A DNA stretch of 64,000 bases. It comes from Flaccisagitta enflata. Taxonomy: Eukaryota > Chaetognatha > Sagittoidea > Aphragmophora. The DNA lies in NCBI GenBank assembly GCA_965153355.1, contig OZ231126.1, positions 14,322,001 through 14,386,000 on the forward strand, given 5' to 3'. Positions 30,798 through 42,159 of this stretch are shown piece after piece (the stretch's first letter is position 1; each line of letters opens with the position of its first letter). Under the pieces are notes generated by a model, which searched no databases, was not told the DNA's origin, and was given only the letters and a program-made list of their open reading frames with translations. Position numbers and translations under genes: made by a program.

Positions 30798-32526
30798 GTG
30801 TCTGCAAAACGACGCTGTCCTCCAGGTTGAGATCGCTGATTAATTGTTGGACCCTTGCCATCGCGTCCGCGTGATCCATCGCGTTCTTTTCTTGCTCCGC
30901 TGCATCCTGTCTCGTGCGCAGTTGCTCGTGGAGAGGATGTTCACGTGCGGCTGGGGGTGGCGTCTTGGATGACAGTTGTTTCTGCTGACTTTTCTTTGCG
31001 CCTCTCTCCTCTTCCTCTCCTCTTCCTCTTTCCTTTTCTTCTCTTCCTCCTTTTTCTTTTCTTCGCGTCTTTTCTTCTCCTCCATCCTCTTCCTTTCTTC
31101 CGCGTCTCTTTTGGCCACCGCCTTCCTTCTCTCCTCCTCTGCTTTCCTCTCCGCTTCTTTCTCTTCTTTCTTCCTCTCTCCTTTCTCTCTTTTCCTGTGC
31201 GATCTTGTTCTTCAAGTTCGTCCTCCTTTTTTCCTCCTGCTCCTTTCTCGTCTCCTCTGCCTTCCTTCTCACTTCTTCAGCGTGGATGCGTTGTCTTTCC
31301 TCCTCCTCCTCCTTCTCCTTCTTCCTCCTCTCCTCCTCCTCCCTTCTTTTCCTCTCGTCGATCCCGGCCGTGACCGCGTCTGTCCGGGCAGTAACGGCTG
31401 CGTCTAATGCGATGTTTGCCGTCAGCTGCCGGGCGTTCTCTTCCCGTTGTTGGGATACAGATTGCGAACTGAGACGGAATCTTGTGTTTGCGCGTGCTTC
31501 TCTCGCCACCGAGCGTCGAACTTGGTTGACGTCGTTGACGAGACGTTTGACGACATGCACCATCGCGTCGCCTTGAGCGTCTCTGTCGCCATCAATAATT
31601 GACTGCTGTAGCATGTCGAGAAGATCTTGTGTGGGAGGGGCGCCGCCAACGGCGCCTGGAGGGAGGTCGGCGTCGGCGTTCGGCCATGACGTTTCCATCG
31701 CGTCGTCGGCGTCGTCGCCTTCATCGTCTCTGGCTGACATAAAACGCGACCTCGCTGGCGTCACCGGCGTTGGAGGTTCAAAGTTTATACGTATTTCCTT
31801 GGCGTCTTCTATCGCGCCTGGCGTATGGGGCGGCGCGTTGTGACGTTGCTCCGCTGCATTGAGATTCGCTGCTTCCGTACCGACGGGCAAGTCGTCCTCT
31901 CCCGCGTCTTCATCGTCGCCGGTCACGTTCGGCGTTGATTTGCGTCGTCGTGAGAGGGATTGGACAAAATGCGTCGACGACCCCATCGTCATCTCGAGAG
32001 CGCGTTTTGCTCCAGTCTCTGGTGACTCGTCGTGGATATCGTGGTAAGTCGGCAGGAACAAGTGTGAGGCAAAAGTGTTTTTATCGTGGAAGCATGATTG
32101 GTCCCACAGTTTCCGTACTTCCGTCAATGAGCTTTCGGCCGTCGATAATAGTGACGCCGCTTTGTCGGGATTGTTCGTCGACTCTGCATGTGCGTAAGTC
32201 TTTGTCGTGTTTACAAGTCGCCACGCCGCTAACCACACCTCCTTTCGAAGGCAGTCCATATCTTGGTAAAAGTCCAATATATCGTCATCGTTAAGAGTAT
32301 CGGCGGTTTTCAACGCCGACATGTAGGCGTTGCGCGTGTTGCGTAGCGCCTTTCGTAATCCGCGAAGCGTCGTGGCCACGGGGTCCATTGCGCCCGCGTA
32401 GACGGACGAGTCGGAAACGACGGACACGCAGTCGGTTGGTCGAAAGGCCTTTCTGCGTTGATTGGGCAGCGAAGGTGGCGGCATTGACATCGCGTCGGCG
32501 TTGGCGTTGTTGTTGGCGGTCGACAT
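30568..32526 (-). CDS. BEL-B N-terminal Gag-like ORF with long coiled coil (652 aa)
   Basis: ATG at 32526 lies 44 bases inside the 5' LTR edge, making it the first ORF of the genomic RNA. Residues about 50-190 look folded and helical. A disordered acidic/Pro-rich section follows, then a helix around residues 290-370, then about 150 residues of nearly pure Glu/Arg/Lys with coiled-coil character. The last part again has an amphipathic helix (AMARVQQLISDLNLED). There is no zinc knuckle or enzyme motif. In the Glu/Lys/Arg stretch another frame also encodes an uninterrupted charged helix (30840-31118), so the exact frame there is uncertain. Its position resembles the 205-aa charged ORF of BEL-A. 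Confidence 0.7.
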   Translation of the reverse strand: MSTANNNANADAMSMPPPSLPNQRRKAFRPTDCVSVVSDSSVYAGAMDPVATTLRGLRKALRNTRNAYMSALKTADTLNDDDILDFYQDMDCLRKEVWLAAWRLVNTTKTYAHAESTNNPDKAASLLSTAESSLTEVRKLWDQSCFHDKNTFASHLFLPTYHDIHDESPETGAKRALEMTMGSSTHFVQSLSRRRKSTPNVTGDDEDAGEDDLPVGTEAANLNAAEQRHNAPPHTPGAIEDAKEIRINFEPPTPVTPARSRFMSARDDEGDDADDAMETSWPNADADLPPGAVGGAPPTQDLLDMLQQSIIDGDRDAQGDAMVHVVKRLVNDVNQVRRSVAREARANTRFRLSSQSVSQQREENARQLTANIALDAAVTARTDAVTAGIDERKRREEEERRKKEKEEEEERQRIHAEEVRRKAEETRKEQEEKRRTNLKNKIAQEKRERREEERRERSGEESRGGEKEGGGQKRRGRKEEDGGEEKTRRKEKGGREEKERGRGEEEERGAKKSQQKQLSSKTPPPAAREHPLHEQLRTRQDAAEQEKNAMDHADAMARVQQLISDLNLEDSVVLQTRVPPRKSTPPSPSSPVIVRQIAGDLPAPQASRNVRGSQRPLVDNVFDDEGFATTEVEEDATPNAVASYVSKTSNRK

Positions 32527-32570
32527 CGTTGACGTTGCGTGGATCGTTGATGGTTTTTGATTCCACGAAT

Positions 32571-33360
32571 TGAGAGCGTTTAGCGTCTAGTTTCTTAGCA
32601 AGCTCCTGATGCGTAATCGCGAGAACTGACTCCACTGCGTAGCTGCGCTAATGATTTGGAACGCACACCCGCTTAGAACGAATTGTTGAGATGAGCGGTC
32701 AAGTTGTCCGCGAAATCAGTCTATTCGTGGAATCCTGACGGACAGAGAAAAGGAAAAAGGTTAGGACAAACTCTGTACATCAATGAAAGATACTTCTGTA
32801 AGGCGCCAAAAATGATAAAAAGGTCAAGGACTTACACGGATGTTGTCGAACGGTTTCCAATCTAGGCGCAGGGCAGGGAAGTCGGGGAAAAAGCATCAAA
32901 ATCGAGTCTTTAACTGAGATCGTGAAATCGAATGTCAGTAAGAAAGTCAGGGAAGCTACTTTTACTTAACCTGGAAATAACAACAAAAATGAATCAAAGC
33001 ATCACGAGATTTGAAATTATTTGGCAGCAATGGAACAATGATAAATGGAATCGTCACGTCGTGGGAATTTGATAGAGGGGTCGAAGTCTTTTCTCCTCTA
33101 AGCGGTTGAGGAGATATAGTTCATCAATCCTCAACCGGAAGTCAGCGCTTCCGGCGCGCGCGCGCGTTCCTCCCCTTCCTCCGTCGATCGAAGATCTCTC
33201 TCCTTCTCCTCGATTTCCTCCACTCTGCAGTCGAGCAGACGCCATCTTGGATTTTCGGCAGCGAGAGAGCCTCTCCTCTTCTTCGGGATCCGCGGAGTCG
33301 ACTGCATCCGATCGAGCGCTTCTTGACCTGGATATGGTGGGGAATGTGCAGAATGTCACA
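32571..33360 (-). repeat. BEL-B 5' LTR
   Basis: 790 bp, TG...CA on either strand, one difference (T at 33070) from the 3' LTR. The 44-base leader (32527-32570) contains a TGG five bases from the LTR edge that may be the primer site, but it did not match a tRNA end I can name. Confidence 0.93.
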
Positions 33361-33365
33361 TACAC

Positions 33366-34400
33366 AAACAGGAAATTTTGGTTTCACTTTACTTTTTGCT
33401 TGTGATATAGATTTAAAATAAAAAGATATTATTGAGATTTTAGTTAATTATTTTTGATATAATTTATAAGGAGTCTGAACAATGTTTTTAAACCCAGAAT
33501 ACTAATAATGGTTTCATAACAATCAGAAATAGAAATTGAATGTTTGAATTCCTCAGAAAAATAGTGAACAAAATTAAAAAATATTGTTAGGTGAAATTAT
33601 ATCATGTCCTCAGTAAAGAAAATTTTGCATTTCTAAGATCATGGCCCTTTTCTTATATGTTTTTAAAAAGAGGCCATGTTCTTGGAAATACAAATTTTTT
33701 TTATTTCTATGCACCTAACAGGAATGAGATGACAAAGTATAATTTTCTATAAAAAATCTTCCTTTCTGTACCTTTTTTCAATATATTATGTACATTAAAT
33801 TTGTATGTCAGAGATTAACTATGCAAAAGTTTATTGTTCAACACTTAAAAAATGTTTTTTCAACAAAAAAAATTATAAAAAAATGATATAAAAAATATCT
33901 AAAAAAATTGAAATGAACCATGAAATTTCTTTTTCCCTTACACTGCGTCATATGTTCTTCTTTACATGTCAGGCTGATCGTATCGATATTCTCCTTACAG
34001 CATAACAAATTGTAACATATAAAAAAATATATAGAAAGACAAATTGATGAACCCACCATTTAAAAGAAAGTCTCCGATATTTGCTGTCATCATTCTTAAA
34101 GATGGGTGGCTAAACTTATGTCCCGCCCCTGATATTTCTTGCATCAATCTCCACAGGCTCATCACTCAGTGCTATGTATAATAGTGACGAGCCATCCAGT
34201 CCACGGCTTGTCTTACACATCGTTCACGTTCTTTCCTCAACCTCAAAATGTGGTTTATCGTTCCCAGGGTATTCGCAAAACCTTGATTAACCCTTTTTCT
34301 CCTCCGAAGGCGATCAGGCGATAGTCCTAATGAGGTACGCAGGACTGAGAGTGATGCCATGGTATCGGCGACGTGCCTTCACTATGCCTGGGCCCTGACT
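33366..34400. other. AT-rich intergenic sequence without recognised features
   Basis: Right flank of BEL-B. AT-rich, with short inversely similar pieces (CTCAGTAAAGAAAATTTTGC near 33610 and GGAAATACAAATTTTTTTTA near 33690). No ORF of interest. Confidence 0.5.
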
Positions 34401-34692
<292 letters not shown>

Positions 34693-34974
34693 TATGCACG
34701 CGTGTTCCATGTTACTCCTGATTGACGTTTCCATTGAAAACCGATTTGCCAATTTAGACTCGAGTAATTTCGACTCTTTGACGTCATGACACCAATTAAC
34801 AAGTGAGAAGTTGGGGCAGAAGGCAGAGGGCGTCATTTGGAAATCATGAACGAGATCTAAATTGAAATCTCAGAAATAATCTTAATCAAGATCCAACTTG
34901 CCATGAATTAAACCAATGACTGAAATATTGAATATTGGCGCAATTTCTGTGAGATGAGTTATCAAACGAAGAGC

Positions 34975-35020
34975 TTTCTGAGCTCTCTGAGCTTTCTGAG
35001 CTTTCTGAGCTTTCTGAGCC
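34975..35020. repeat. 10-bp tandem repeat TGAGCTTTC(T)
   Basis: Five units of GAGCTTTCT or GAGCTCTCT in a row. Confidence 0.8.
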
Positions 35021-35404
35021 CTCTCATCAAACAAACAAATCGCTCCTCTCCAATTTCTCCCACCTTTTTTTGCCTTGAAATCTTGGAGGGGAAATAAGTT
35101 ATCGCGTTGGAACGAACGGAATTTAAAGACCACCTCAGTTTCCCTCAGGCAGCTGAGATTCATATAATGGATTACTTGAATATACTTTTCCCCAGCGCTC
35201 TCTTAGTCTTGCCTTTTTGTCTACACTATAGATCTTTCTTAACTATGAAACTCGTCATTCCCTCATATCTCTATTACTCGTCCGTCGGTCCGTCCATTAC
35301 GTGCGTGTCTCTACAACAAGTCCACCCCCATCCACACCCTTGCCCACCCCACACACAATCACGCACATAAATATGTGCCTTTTCGCTTCTTCAACTCGAT
35401 CACC

Positions 35405-35490
35405 TCGGACGAACCAACGCGACGGACCAACGGACCGATGGATGGAGAGACGGGCAAAGCCTCTTAAATGGAGTTGCGTGTCCGCAACAA
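35405..35490 (+). mobile_element. Family A fragment (A2, 3' part)
   Basis: A GACGGACCAACGGACC core followed by GAGTTGCGTGTCCGCAAC and an A run; the 5' end is missing. Confidence 0.65.
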
Positions 35491-35779
35491 AAAACCACAA
35501 CGCGTACGCACTGAGTTGCACATACGGTCTTGTTTGTCCTTTTTTTCCCCCGTCCTGTTTTAATTTCCGTTTACGCCCACACACCGATTTTCTGCGAGGG
35601 TGCCGTGATTTTGGGAGAATTAAAAGAAGAAGAGGCACGAAACAGAAAAAGAGTGTTTGGGCGGTGCTTAATGTTGATTCATCCCAATTCAGTGAATCAC
35701 TTCACTCTTCAGCTTCGTTAGAGATGAGGAGAAAAAGGAGAAGAGTGACTGAGAGCAAATTGTTTCAGACGAAACGATG

Positions 35780-35809
35780 GCAGACGAAGTTGAAGAAGAA
35801 GAAGAAGGA

Positions 35810-35841
<32 letters not shown>

Positions 35842-36118
35842 AGAAGAAGAAAAAGAAAAAGAAAAAGAAAAAGAAAAAGAAAAAGAAGAAGAAGAAGAAA
35901 AAGAAGAAGCAGAAAAAGAAAAAGAAAAAGAAAAAGAAAAAGAAAAAGAAAAAGGAGAAGGAGAAGAAGAATGAGAGGAAGAAGAAGACGAAGAAGAAGG
36001 AGAGAAAAAAAGAAAATGAGAAAGAAGAAAAAAGAAAAGAATAAGAACAGGAAGAAGAAAAAGAAACAGAAAAGAGAAGAAAAAAAAACGAAGAAAAAAA
36101 AACAGAAGAAAGAAAAGG
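35780..36118. repeat. Homopurine tract, GAA/GAAAA repeats
   Basis: More than 300 bases almost without pyrimidines on the plus strand (GAAGAA, then AAAGAA, then mixed). The Lys/Glu ORFs over it are not supported as genes. Confidence 0.9.
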
Positions 36119-36188
36119 AATGCTGACGTCACAAGAGTTTCACTACACAGGCAACCCGCCCAGGAACCAAAGAAGGATGGGTGAGGGG

Positions 36189-36408
<220 letters not shown>

Positions 36409-36533
36409 TAGGTCACTACAACTCTTTCGTAATAAATTACAAAACTAAGTTATTTCAAACGATTTGTTTTCGTTGTCGAAACAAGCCCAGGCGGGCAACT
36501 GGATGCGTCATCTGCGTGATATTAGAAGAGGCG

Positions 36534-36964
36534 TAACGGACGGACGGACGGACGGACGGACGGACGGACGGACGGACGGATGGACTGACGGACCGACGGA
36601 CGGACGGACGGACGGACAGACCCTCTTATAGCAGGCCTGTATATAGTTGAGGGGGGGGGAATAAAATCAAAACGTTTGGAGATGGGGAAAAAATCAAAAG
36701 CTAGAAAAGAAGAAAAAGGAAATTTTTTGAAGATTTAACACTTTTGGTAGTTCCAAATGGTAGTATCTGATTACTACAACACATTTTGACACTATTTAAA
36801 TCTATAACATACTGTTTTATTGCTTTGTGGGGAAGAAAATCATTGATTTTGTAACGCAACGCGACGTGTCGTGGGGAAGAAAATCAAAGGCAGGGGGGGG
36901 GGAATGAAATCAAAAGCCGCTCAACTTTATACACCCCTGTCTTATAGAGATGCGATGACCCATC
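36534..36964 (+). mobile_element. Family A copy interrupted by an hAT-like MITE
   Basis: A GGAC-repeat core (36538-36618), then ACAGACCCTCTTATAG, the MITE, then TCTTATAGAGATGCGATG and a 3' end CATCTAAAA. Removing the MITE and one 8-bp duplicate leaves a normal Family A 3' half. Confidence 0.7.
36632..36939 (-). mobile_element. hAT-like MITE, 308 bp, with 8-bp target duplication
   Basis: Same family as 15260-15591, opposite orientation. Ends are CAGGCCTGTATATAGTTGAG and (inverse) CAGGGGTGTATAAAGTTGAG. The target duplication TCTTATAG is at 36624-36631 and 36940-36947. Confidence 0.85.
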
Positions 36965-37513
36965 TAAAATAAAAACTGAAGAAACAAACCGATCAATTGT
37001 GTCAAAATTGGGTGGGTCTACCTTCCCAAATAACTCTTTGTATCTTTGGCTTAGATATCTAAAAAGTGCCTTTATCTATATATAGATAAAATTATGATTG
37101 ATGATCGGTACTTGATTGGCAATTGAAATACTACCTCGGCTTTTGAAAACCTTTGGTTTCCAAGAAACAGGGAGTGAAGGTCGAAACTCGAAAGGGCTCT
37201 GGCATTCGTACCGTATAAGTCATGTGCCTCTTTAACTTAACTTCCGTCGTCGTATAATAATCCACGATTCATTTTATACATTTCTGGCTTACCTTACCTT
37301 CTATTCTTATGAATAAAATATCTTTCTTGATAGAAATAGAAGTGCGGATGTCGATTTAATCATAGCCAAATAAGTGTAAACAAGAACGGCGAGATTAAGT
37401 CGTTTAACGTTAACAAGGTGGTGAAAAGACTGGAACACCTCTTCACGACTTATGGTAGGTCAGTAAGTCTAGCAGCAAGGTAGTGCCATGCCACATTTCG
37501 TGAGTTGTAGATA

Positions 37514-37690
37514 CAGTTGAACCCCGCAATAACGGAAGTGAAGGGACTAATAAATTTTGTCTGTTATTGGTGGATTTCTGTTATTGCCAATATAAGAAAT
37601 GAAAAGAATTTATATGAAGGGACTGAAATTTCCTGTGTGTTATTAGTGAATTTCTCTCATTCTTGGATCCAGTTTAGCGGGGTCTAGCTG
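37514..37690. mobile_element. pogo/Tigger-like MITE, degenerate
   Basis: Begins TACAGTTGAACCCCGC and ends GCGGGGTCTAGCTG, an imperfect inverse. TACAGT-GAACC-CG ends are typical of pogo/Tigger-type MITEs. Confidence 0.55.
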
Positions 37691-37820
37691 TTTTTTGTTA
37701 TTTTTGTTTGTCCCATGAAATGAGAGTAATACCTTGTCATTATAAAATCATTTATGATGTTAAGAGTGAGAACTGAAACAAGTAAGGCTGTGTTACCCCC
37801 CCTCCTCCCCTTTACACACG

Positions 37821-37822
<2 letters not shown>

Positions 37823-37912
<90 letters not shown>
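37823..37912. repeat. (CA)n microsatellite
   Basis: About 90 bp of CA. From 37913 to 38430 I see unique sequence and a short tandem AATAAAGGTCCTTT repeat (38318-38363), with no gene. Confidence 0.95.
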
Positions 37913-37914
<2 letters not shown>

Positions 37915-38434
37915 GCTCTAGACATACGTAAGTGATAGATGCACTTAAGTTAATTTGACGGAGTAATGTCACAATGAATCAACCTAGTGTTCCGCCACCA
38001 CCTACGCACAGCGCGAATTTGCGCTCTCTTGGCACAGAAAAATGGCGTAAAAATCGAGAGGAAATAACTAAGAGTCCATCAATCAACGTCAATCCGATTC
38101 TGAGCCGTTGTGGCGTGAATTGGAGGGGGGAATGACAAAGTCTTTGTCAAAGAACGCCGACAGGATCATTGACTCTTCCTTTCTTTTTTCTTCCTCCATT
38201 GTTATTGAGAATGGAGAGAAATCCAAACTGTGATCTCATCGATGAGAGTGGGAAAGGGAGGAATGAGATGAAGATTAGGAGTGTTTTGTGTCTGTCTTTA
38301 TACCATTAGTCCATTACCTTTAATAAAGGTCCTTTAATAAAGGTCCTTTAATAAAGGTCCTTTATGTATCCGGAGCGAGAGACAAAGACAGAGACAGTGG
38401 CAGACGAAAACTAGAGGGAGAAAAAGAGAGAAAG

Positions 38435-38686
<252 letters not shown>

Positions 38687-38769
38687 AGGAGTGTGAGGTA
38701 AGGTCACTCAAGTTATACGATTACAGAGAGAAATAGTTATGAATATAACATTAGGAAAAGTGTCATCAC

Positions 38770-38775
<6 letters not shown>

Positions 38776-38828
<53 letters not shown>
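38776..38828. repeat. (CT)n microsatellite
   Basis: About 52 bp of CT. Confidence 0.9.
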
Positions 38829-38831
<3 letters not shown>

Positions 38832-39543
38832 TTCCTCTGCATCTCTTTCCAATCTCGTAGTTGGAAATCGAAAATGGAATATTCAGATTTGATTCGTAAG
38901 ATGGAAGAGATAACCGTGAGATATATCCCCATGAGTATAAGTAGACCATTCCCAAGGGTTCAACATAGGCTTTCTTGCGCGTAACGACCTGTCTGGTAGA
39001 TGTGTGTGTCTGTTTACGTGACAGAAAGAAAGAAAGAAAGACAAATATGCGGACATGAAGACTATTAGACATGCAGACAGAAAGACAGACAAAAAAACTG
39101 ATAGACAGTGTGTTCATGAAGAGCAATTGAAATAGTGAACTATAGATTGTATTTCCGACGAACCAACCGACCAACAGATGTTTTAGATGTGCTTTGCCAT
39201 TGGCGAAAAAAACTCTGAAAGCTGGCGAGCCTAGAGTGAACGAGGTCTTCTAGTTCTGGAAGGATTGGGACCAGTTGAAGCCAAGTGAGGGTCTATCTAA
39301 GAATGATTCAACCATCGACCATTTCTAGAATTCCTTCTTCTTTTCTTTCTTTTTTACGTAAATTGAGTTAAGAGAAGCGTAGGAAATCCAATTGAACTCT
39401 GGGGATTCATCATCACTTTTGCTTTCCCTTTCATTTGCACGTACGCAATTCTACAACCCAGTCGGAAGTTCGGTCCGTCCGTGTACTTAGTCACAGATGA
39501 TACTTTTCGGCGATTACCGACATTTGCATCGCCGTGCAATGTA

Positions 39544-39711
39544 CAGTTGAACCCCGCTCTAACGGATTTCAAGGGACCAACAATTTTTTTTTCTGTTATA
39601 GGCAAACTTCTGATATTGAATAAAAGCAATCAACTTTAAGGGACTATGAATTTGAATCTGTTACAGGCGGAATTCCGTTGGTGGCGGGTCCGTTAGAGCG
39701 GGGTTCAACTG
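39544..39711. mobile_element. pogo/Tigger-like MITE, 168 bp
   Basis: Inverted ends CAGTTGAACCCCGCTCTAAC and (inverse) CAGTTGAACCCCGCTCTAAC bracket an AT-rich core. TA precedes the left end; the right flank has lost its TA. Confidence 0.75.
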
Positions 39712-40815
39712 AGGATAAATCCTGCCCGATGCTAACCATCTCTGATCTCTCACGTCACTATTCCTGCCCACCTGAACACCCCAAATCTCCCGCTATATCC
39801 GGCCTTGTATGAAGTAGTTTGTGTTCGCGTGATAGACGATGTTTTCCTTGCAAATTTATCTCGGTCAAGGCCGTTTTGCTTCGTACAAAAACGACGAAAC
39901 GAATTGCAGGAAACGAGGAATATTACTTGTTTGACATTGACATTATTGACAAGAAGGATGTGCATACATGAGGTAACTCATTTTGTCACGAACACGCGAT
40001 TCTACAAGTCGGTACATGTTCGTCGGTCTGTCGGAGATTCGGAGTTCGGTATCGCGTCGCGTCAATTCAATTCTCAGACGCGAAGTGGAATCGGACAGAG
40101 AGACGGAGTGGAATAAAGAAAAACAGAGAGAATGATTGACAGACAGACAGTGAGGAAGAGAGTAAGAAAGAAAAACGGAGGGATGGTGAAAGACAGATAC
40201 ACAGGGAGATTTACTATTAGACAGAGGGACGGGATAAGACAGACACACAAGAAGATTGACAGACAGGCATAAATAAGGACAGACCATGAGAAATCTCGCA
40301 AGATGGAAGAAGGCGTTTTAAAAGGTTCACTTAGCGAAAGAAAATATCCTTTACCCTCTTTCGAATGAGAGAGCCGCGTAAGACGTCGTGTTGTTGAATA
40401 TCCGCTTAGATCTTTTTTTTTATCCCCTTAATTCCTTTTTTTTCAAGTGTCTTGAAGGAAACTTTGAAAATCTCTACGCGGGGATTATTGGTTCGTTGAT
40501 CAGTGAAAACTGTAGGGAAGCGGTTGTAACAGGAACACGACCCAAATGCGCATCTTAGCATTTGAATCTAGAAAGATAAATGGATAGCATGAATGTAAAA
40601 ATACCATAAGTATTACTCTTTACAGTTAACAAATAGATATTATCCTATTAAACATGAGCGTCTGCCTTTCACTGTGAGTCTCAATATGGTACTGGTAGGT
40701 CGAATAAAAGGACAAAGGGTACAGCTCCGTCCCACCATCTTCACGCATTTTGTTTGTCCACGTCTGCGAGTAAGTTTTTCATCATTGCCGTCATTTTACT
40801 GCAAATATGTTCGGT

Positions 40816-41144
40816 TTTTAGTCGCGTGCTACGCGACTCTACACCCCGCTTTGTCGGTCGGTCGGTTGGTCGGTTGGTTGGTCCCCTCTCTACTTTTTCG
40901 GCGTTTTTTCAAAATGCCATTATAAGTCATTATAAGTCATTTTAAGTCATTCTAAGTCATTCTAAGTCATTTTAGGTCATATTAAGTTATATTAAGTCAC
41001 TTAAGTCAATAAGGTCAATATGGTCGTTAAAGTCATTTTAAGTCATTTTAAGTCATTTCAAGTCACCTTGAGTCATTGAAACTCAATTAAAGTCATCTTA
41101 AGCTATATATGTCCTGCATGCGACTTATAGGTGTTGGCCTTGTT
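40816..41144 (-). mobile_element. Family A copy with AAGTCATTTT tandem core
   Basis: TTTTTAGTCGCGTGCTACGC, a GTCGGTCGGTTGG tract, about 20 units of AAGTCATTTT-like decamers (40925-41100), then GCATGCGACTTATAGGTG and TTGGCCTTGTTT. It abuts the next Family A copy head to tail. Confidence 0.75.
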
Positions 41145-41937
41145 TAGTCGCGTGCTACGCGACTCTATACCCTGCTATGTCGGTCCGTTGTTCGGTTGAT
41201 CAGTTGGTCGGTCCCCTTTTTGGGCAGCGGCCCCGAAGCGGTTGATGACCTATGCTTTCACACATATGGGCAATTTTCTCCTTCTCCTTCTGTACCCCCC
41301 CCCCCCCCGTCTCAAGGCCCAAATCCCAATACCAAGGCCCAAATCCCAGTACCAAGACCCAAACCCCCGTCTTGTGGCTTAAATCCTAGCTTCTCTACTC
41401 TACTCTAAATCCCAGCCTTGAACCCAAATCTCATCCTTGAGGCCCAAATCTCAGCCTCGAGGTCCAAATCTCAGCCAAGAGGCCCAAACCTCAGCCTCAA
41501 GGTCCAAATCCCAGCCCCAAGGATGAGATTTGGACTTCAAGGCTGGAATTTGGGCCTCCAGGCTAGGGTTTGGGCTTTGAGGCTAGAATTTTGGCCTTGA
41601 GGCTAGGATTTGGGCTACGAGACGGGGGCTTGGGTCTCGGGAATGGGATCTGGGCCTTAGCCGGACGGGCGGAGGAGGAGAAAATTCCCCATATGTGTGA
41701 AAGCATAGGTCATCGACCCCTTTGGGGCCGCTGCCCTGCTCCCCCTTCAACTTCAAGCAGAACCTACTCGGCAGGGCACGGGTACCGCTGACCATCTAAC
41801 GCTTTTGCGACTATTACTTTTTCGGCGTTTTTGAGCTTTTTGAGCATACTGCTCTTGCCCAGATGCCCTAGTGAGCTTCTGCAGCGCTGCTCCTGCCCAC
41901 CTGCACGCGACTTGGGTAGCCATGTATCCGGCCTTGT
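41142..41937 (-). mobile_element. Family A copy split by a Family C element
   Basis: The left piece is 41142-41216 (AGTCGCGTGCTACGCGAC and GTCGG core). The right piece is 41813-41937 (ACTTTTTCGGCGTTTTTGAG ... GCACGCGACTTGGGTAGCC ... GGCCTTGTT). The right piece matches 54260-54412, showing the two halves belong together. Confidence 0.7.
41217..41812. mobile_element. Family C foldback element inserted in Family A
   Basis: Inverted repeats of about 60 bp: GGGCAGCGGCCCC...GATGACCTATGCTTTCACAC on the left and the inverse ending at 41745. The interior is a minisatellite (CAAGGCCCAAATCCCA units) that switches strand near 41520 (CAAGGCTGGAATTTGGGCC units), making the element a nearly full foldback. 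The outer right end is GGTACCGCTGACCATCTAAC and GCTTTTGCGACT. Confidence 0.75.
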
Positions 41938-42042
41938 TTTTTTCACCGTTGTTTCACATATAAAATCGTTTCATTTCGTTTCTCATTTTTCTCCTTTCCT
42001 AATTTTCTGCTTCTTTGATTTCCTTCTTACCTTTCTCTTCAT

Positions 42043-42159
<117 letters not shown>

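Larger units (their letters stand above)
20893..33360 (-). mobile_element. BEL-B: complete young BEL/Pao LTR retrotransposon, 12,468 bp
   Basis: Two 790-bp LTRs (20893-21682 and 32571-33360) differ at one position (C at 21392, T at 33070). They have TG...CA ends and are flanked by the 5-bp target duplication TACAC (20888-20892 and 33361-33365). Reading on the minus strand, the order is: 44-base leader, coiled-coil Gag-like ORF, capsid with zinc knuckles, TGA, protease and RT, a frame change, RT/RNase H/integrase, a gap of about 540 bases, two further ORFs, about 840 bases, a purine tract and the 3' LTR. The YVDD RT box, HHCC zinc site and DDE residues identify the class. It is longer than BEL elements usually are. 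Confidence 0.93.

Noticed and set aside
32546-32570. Primer binding site of BEL-B
   Set aside because: A TGG lies five bases inside the LTR, but the following bases do not match a tRNA 3' end I can name with confidence.
35301-36044. 247-aa ORF ending in poly-Lys/Glu
   Set aside because: Half of it is a homopurine tract and the rest overlaps a Family A fragment; no domain or splice support.
39357-39540. Minus-strand ORF piece that looks codon-like (HGDANVGNRRKVSS ...)
   Set aside because: It abuts a MITE, has no convincing splice partners and is short; a real exon cannot be excluded but is not supported.
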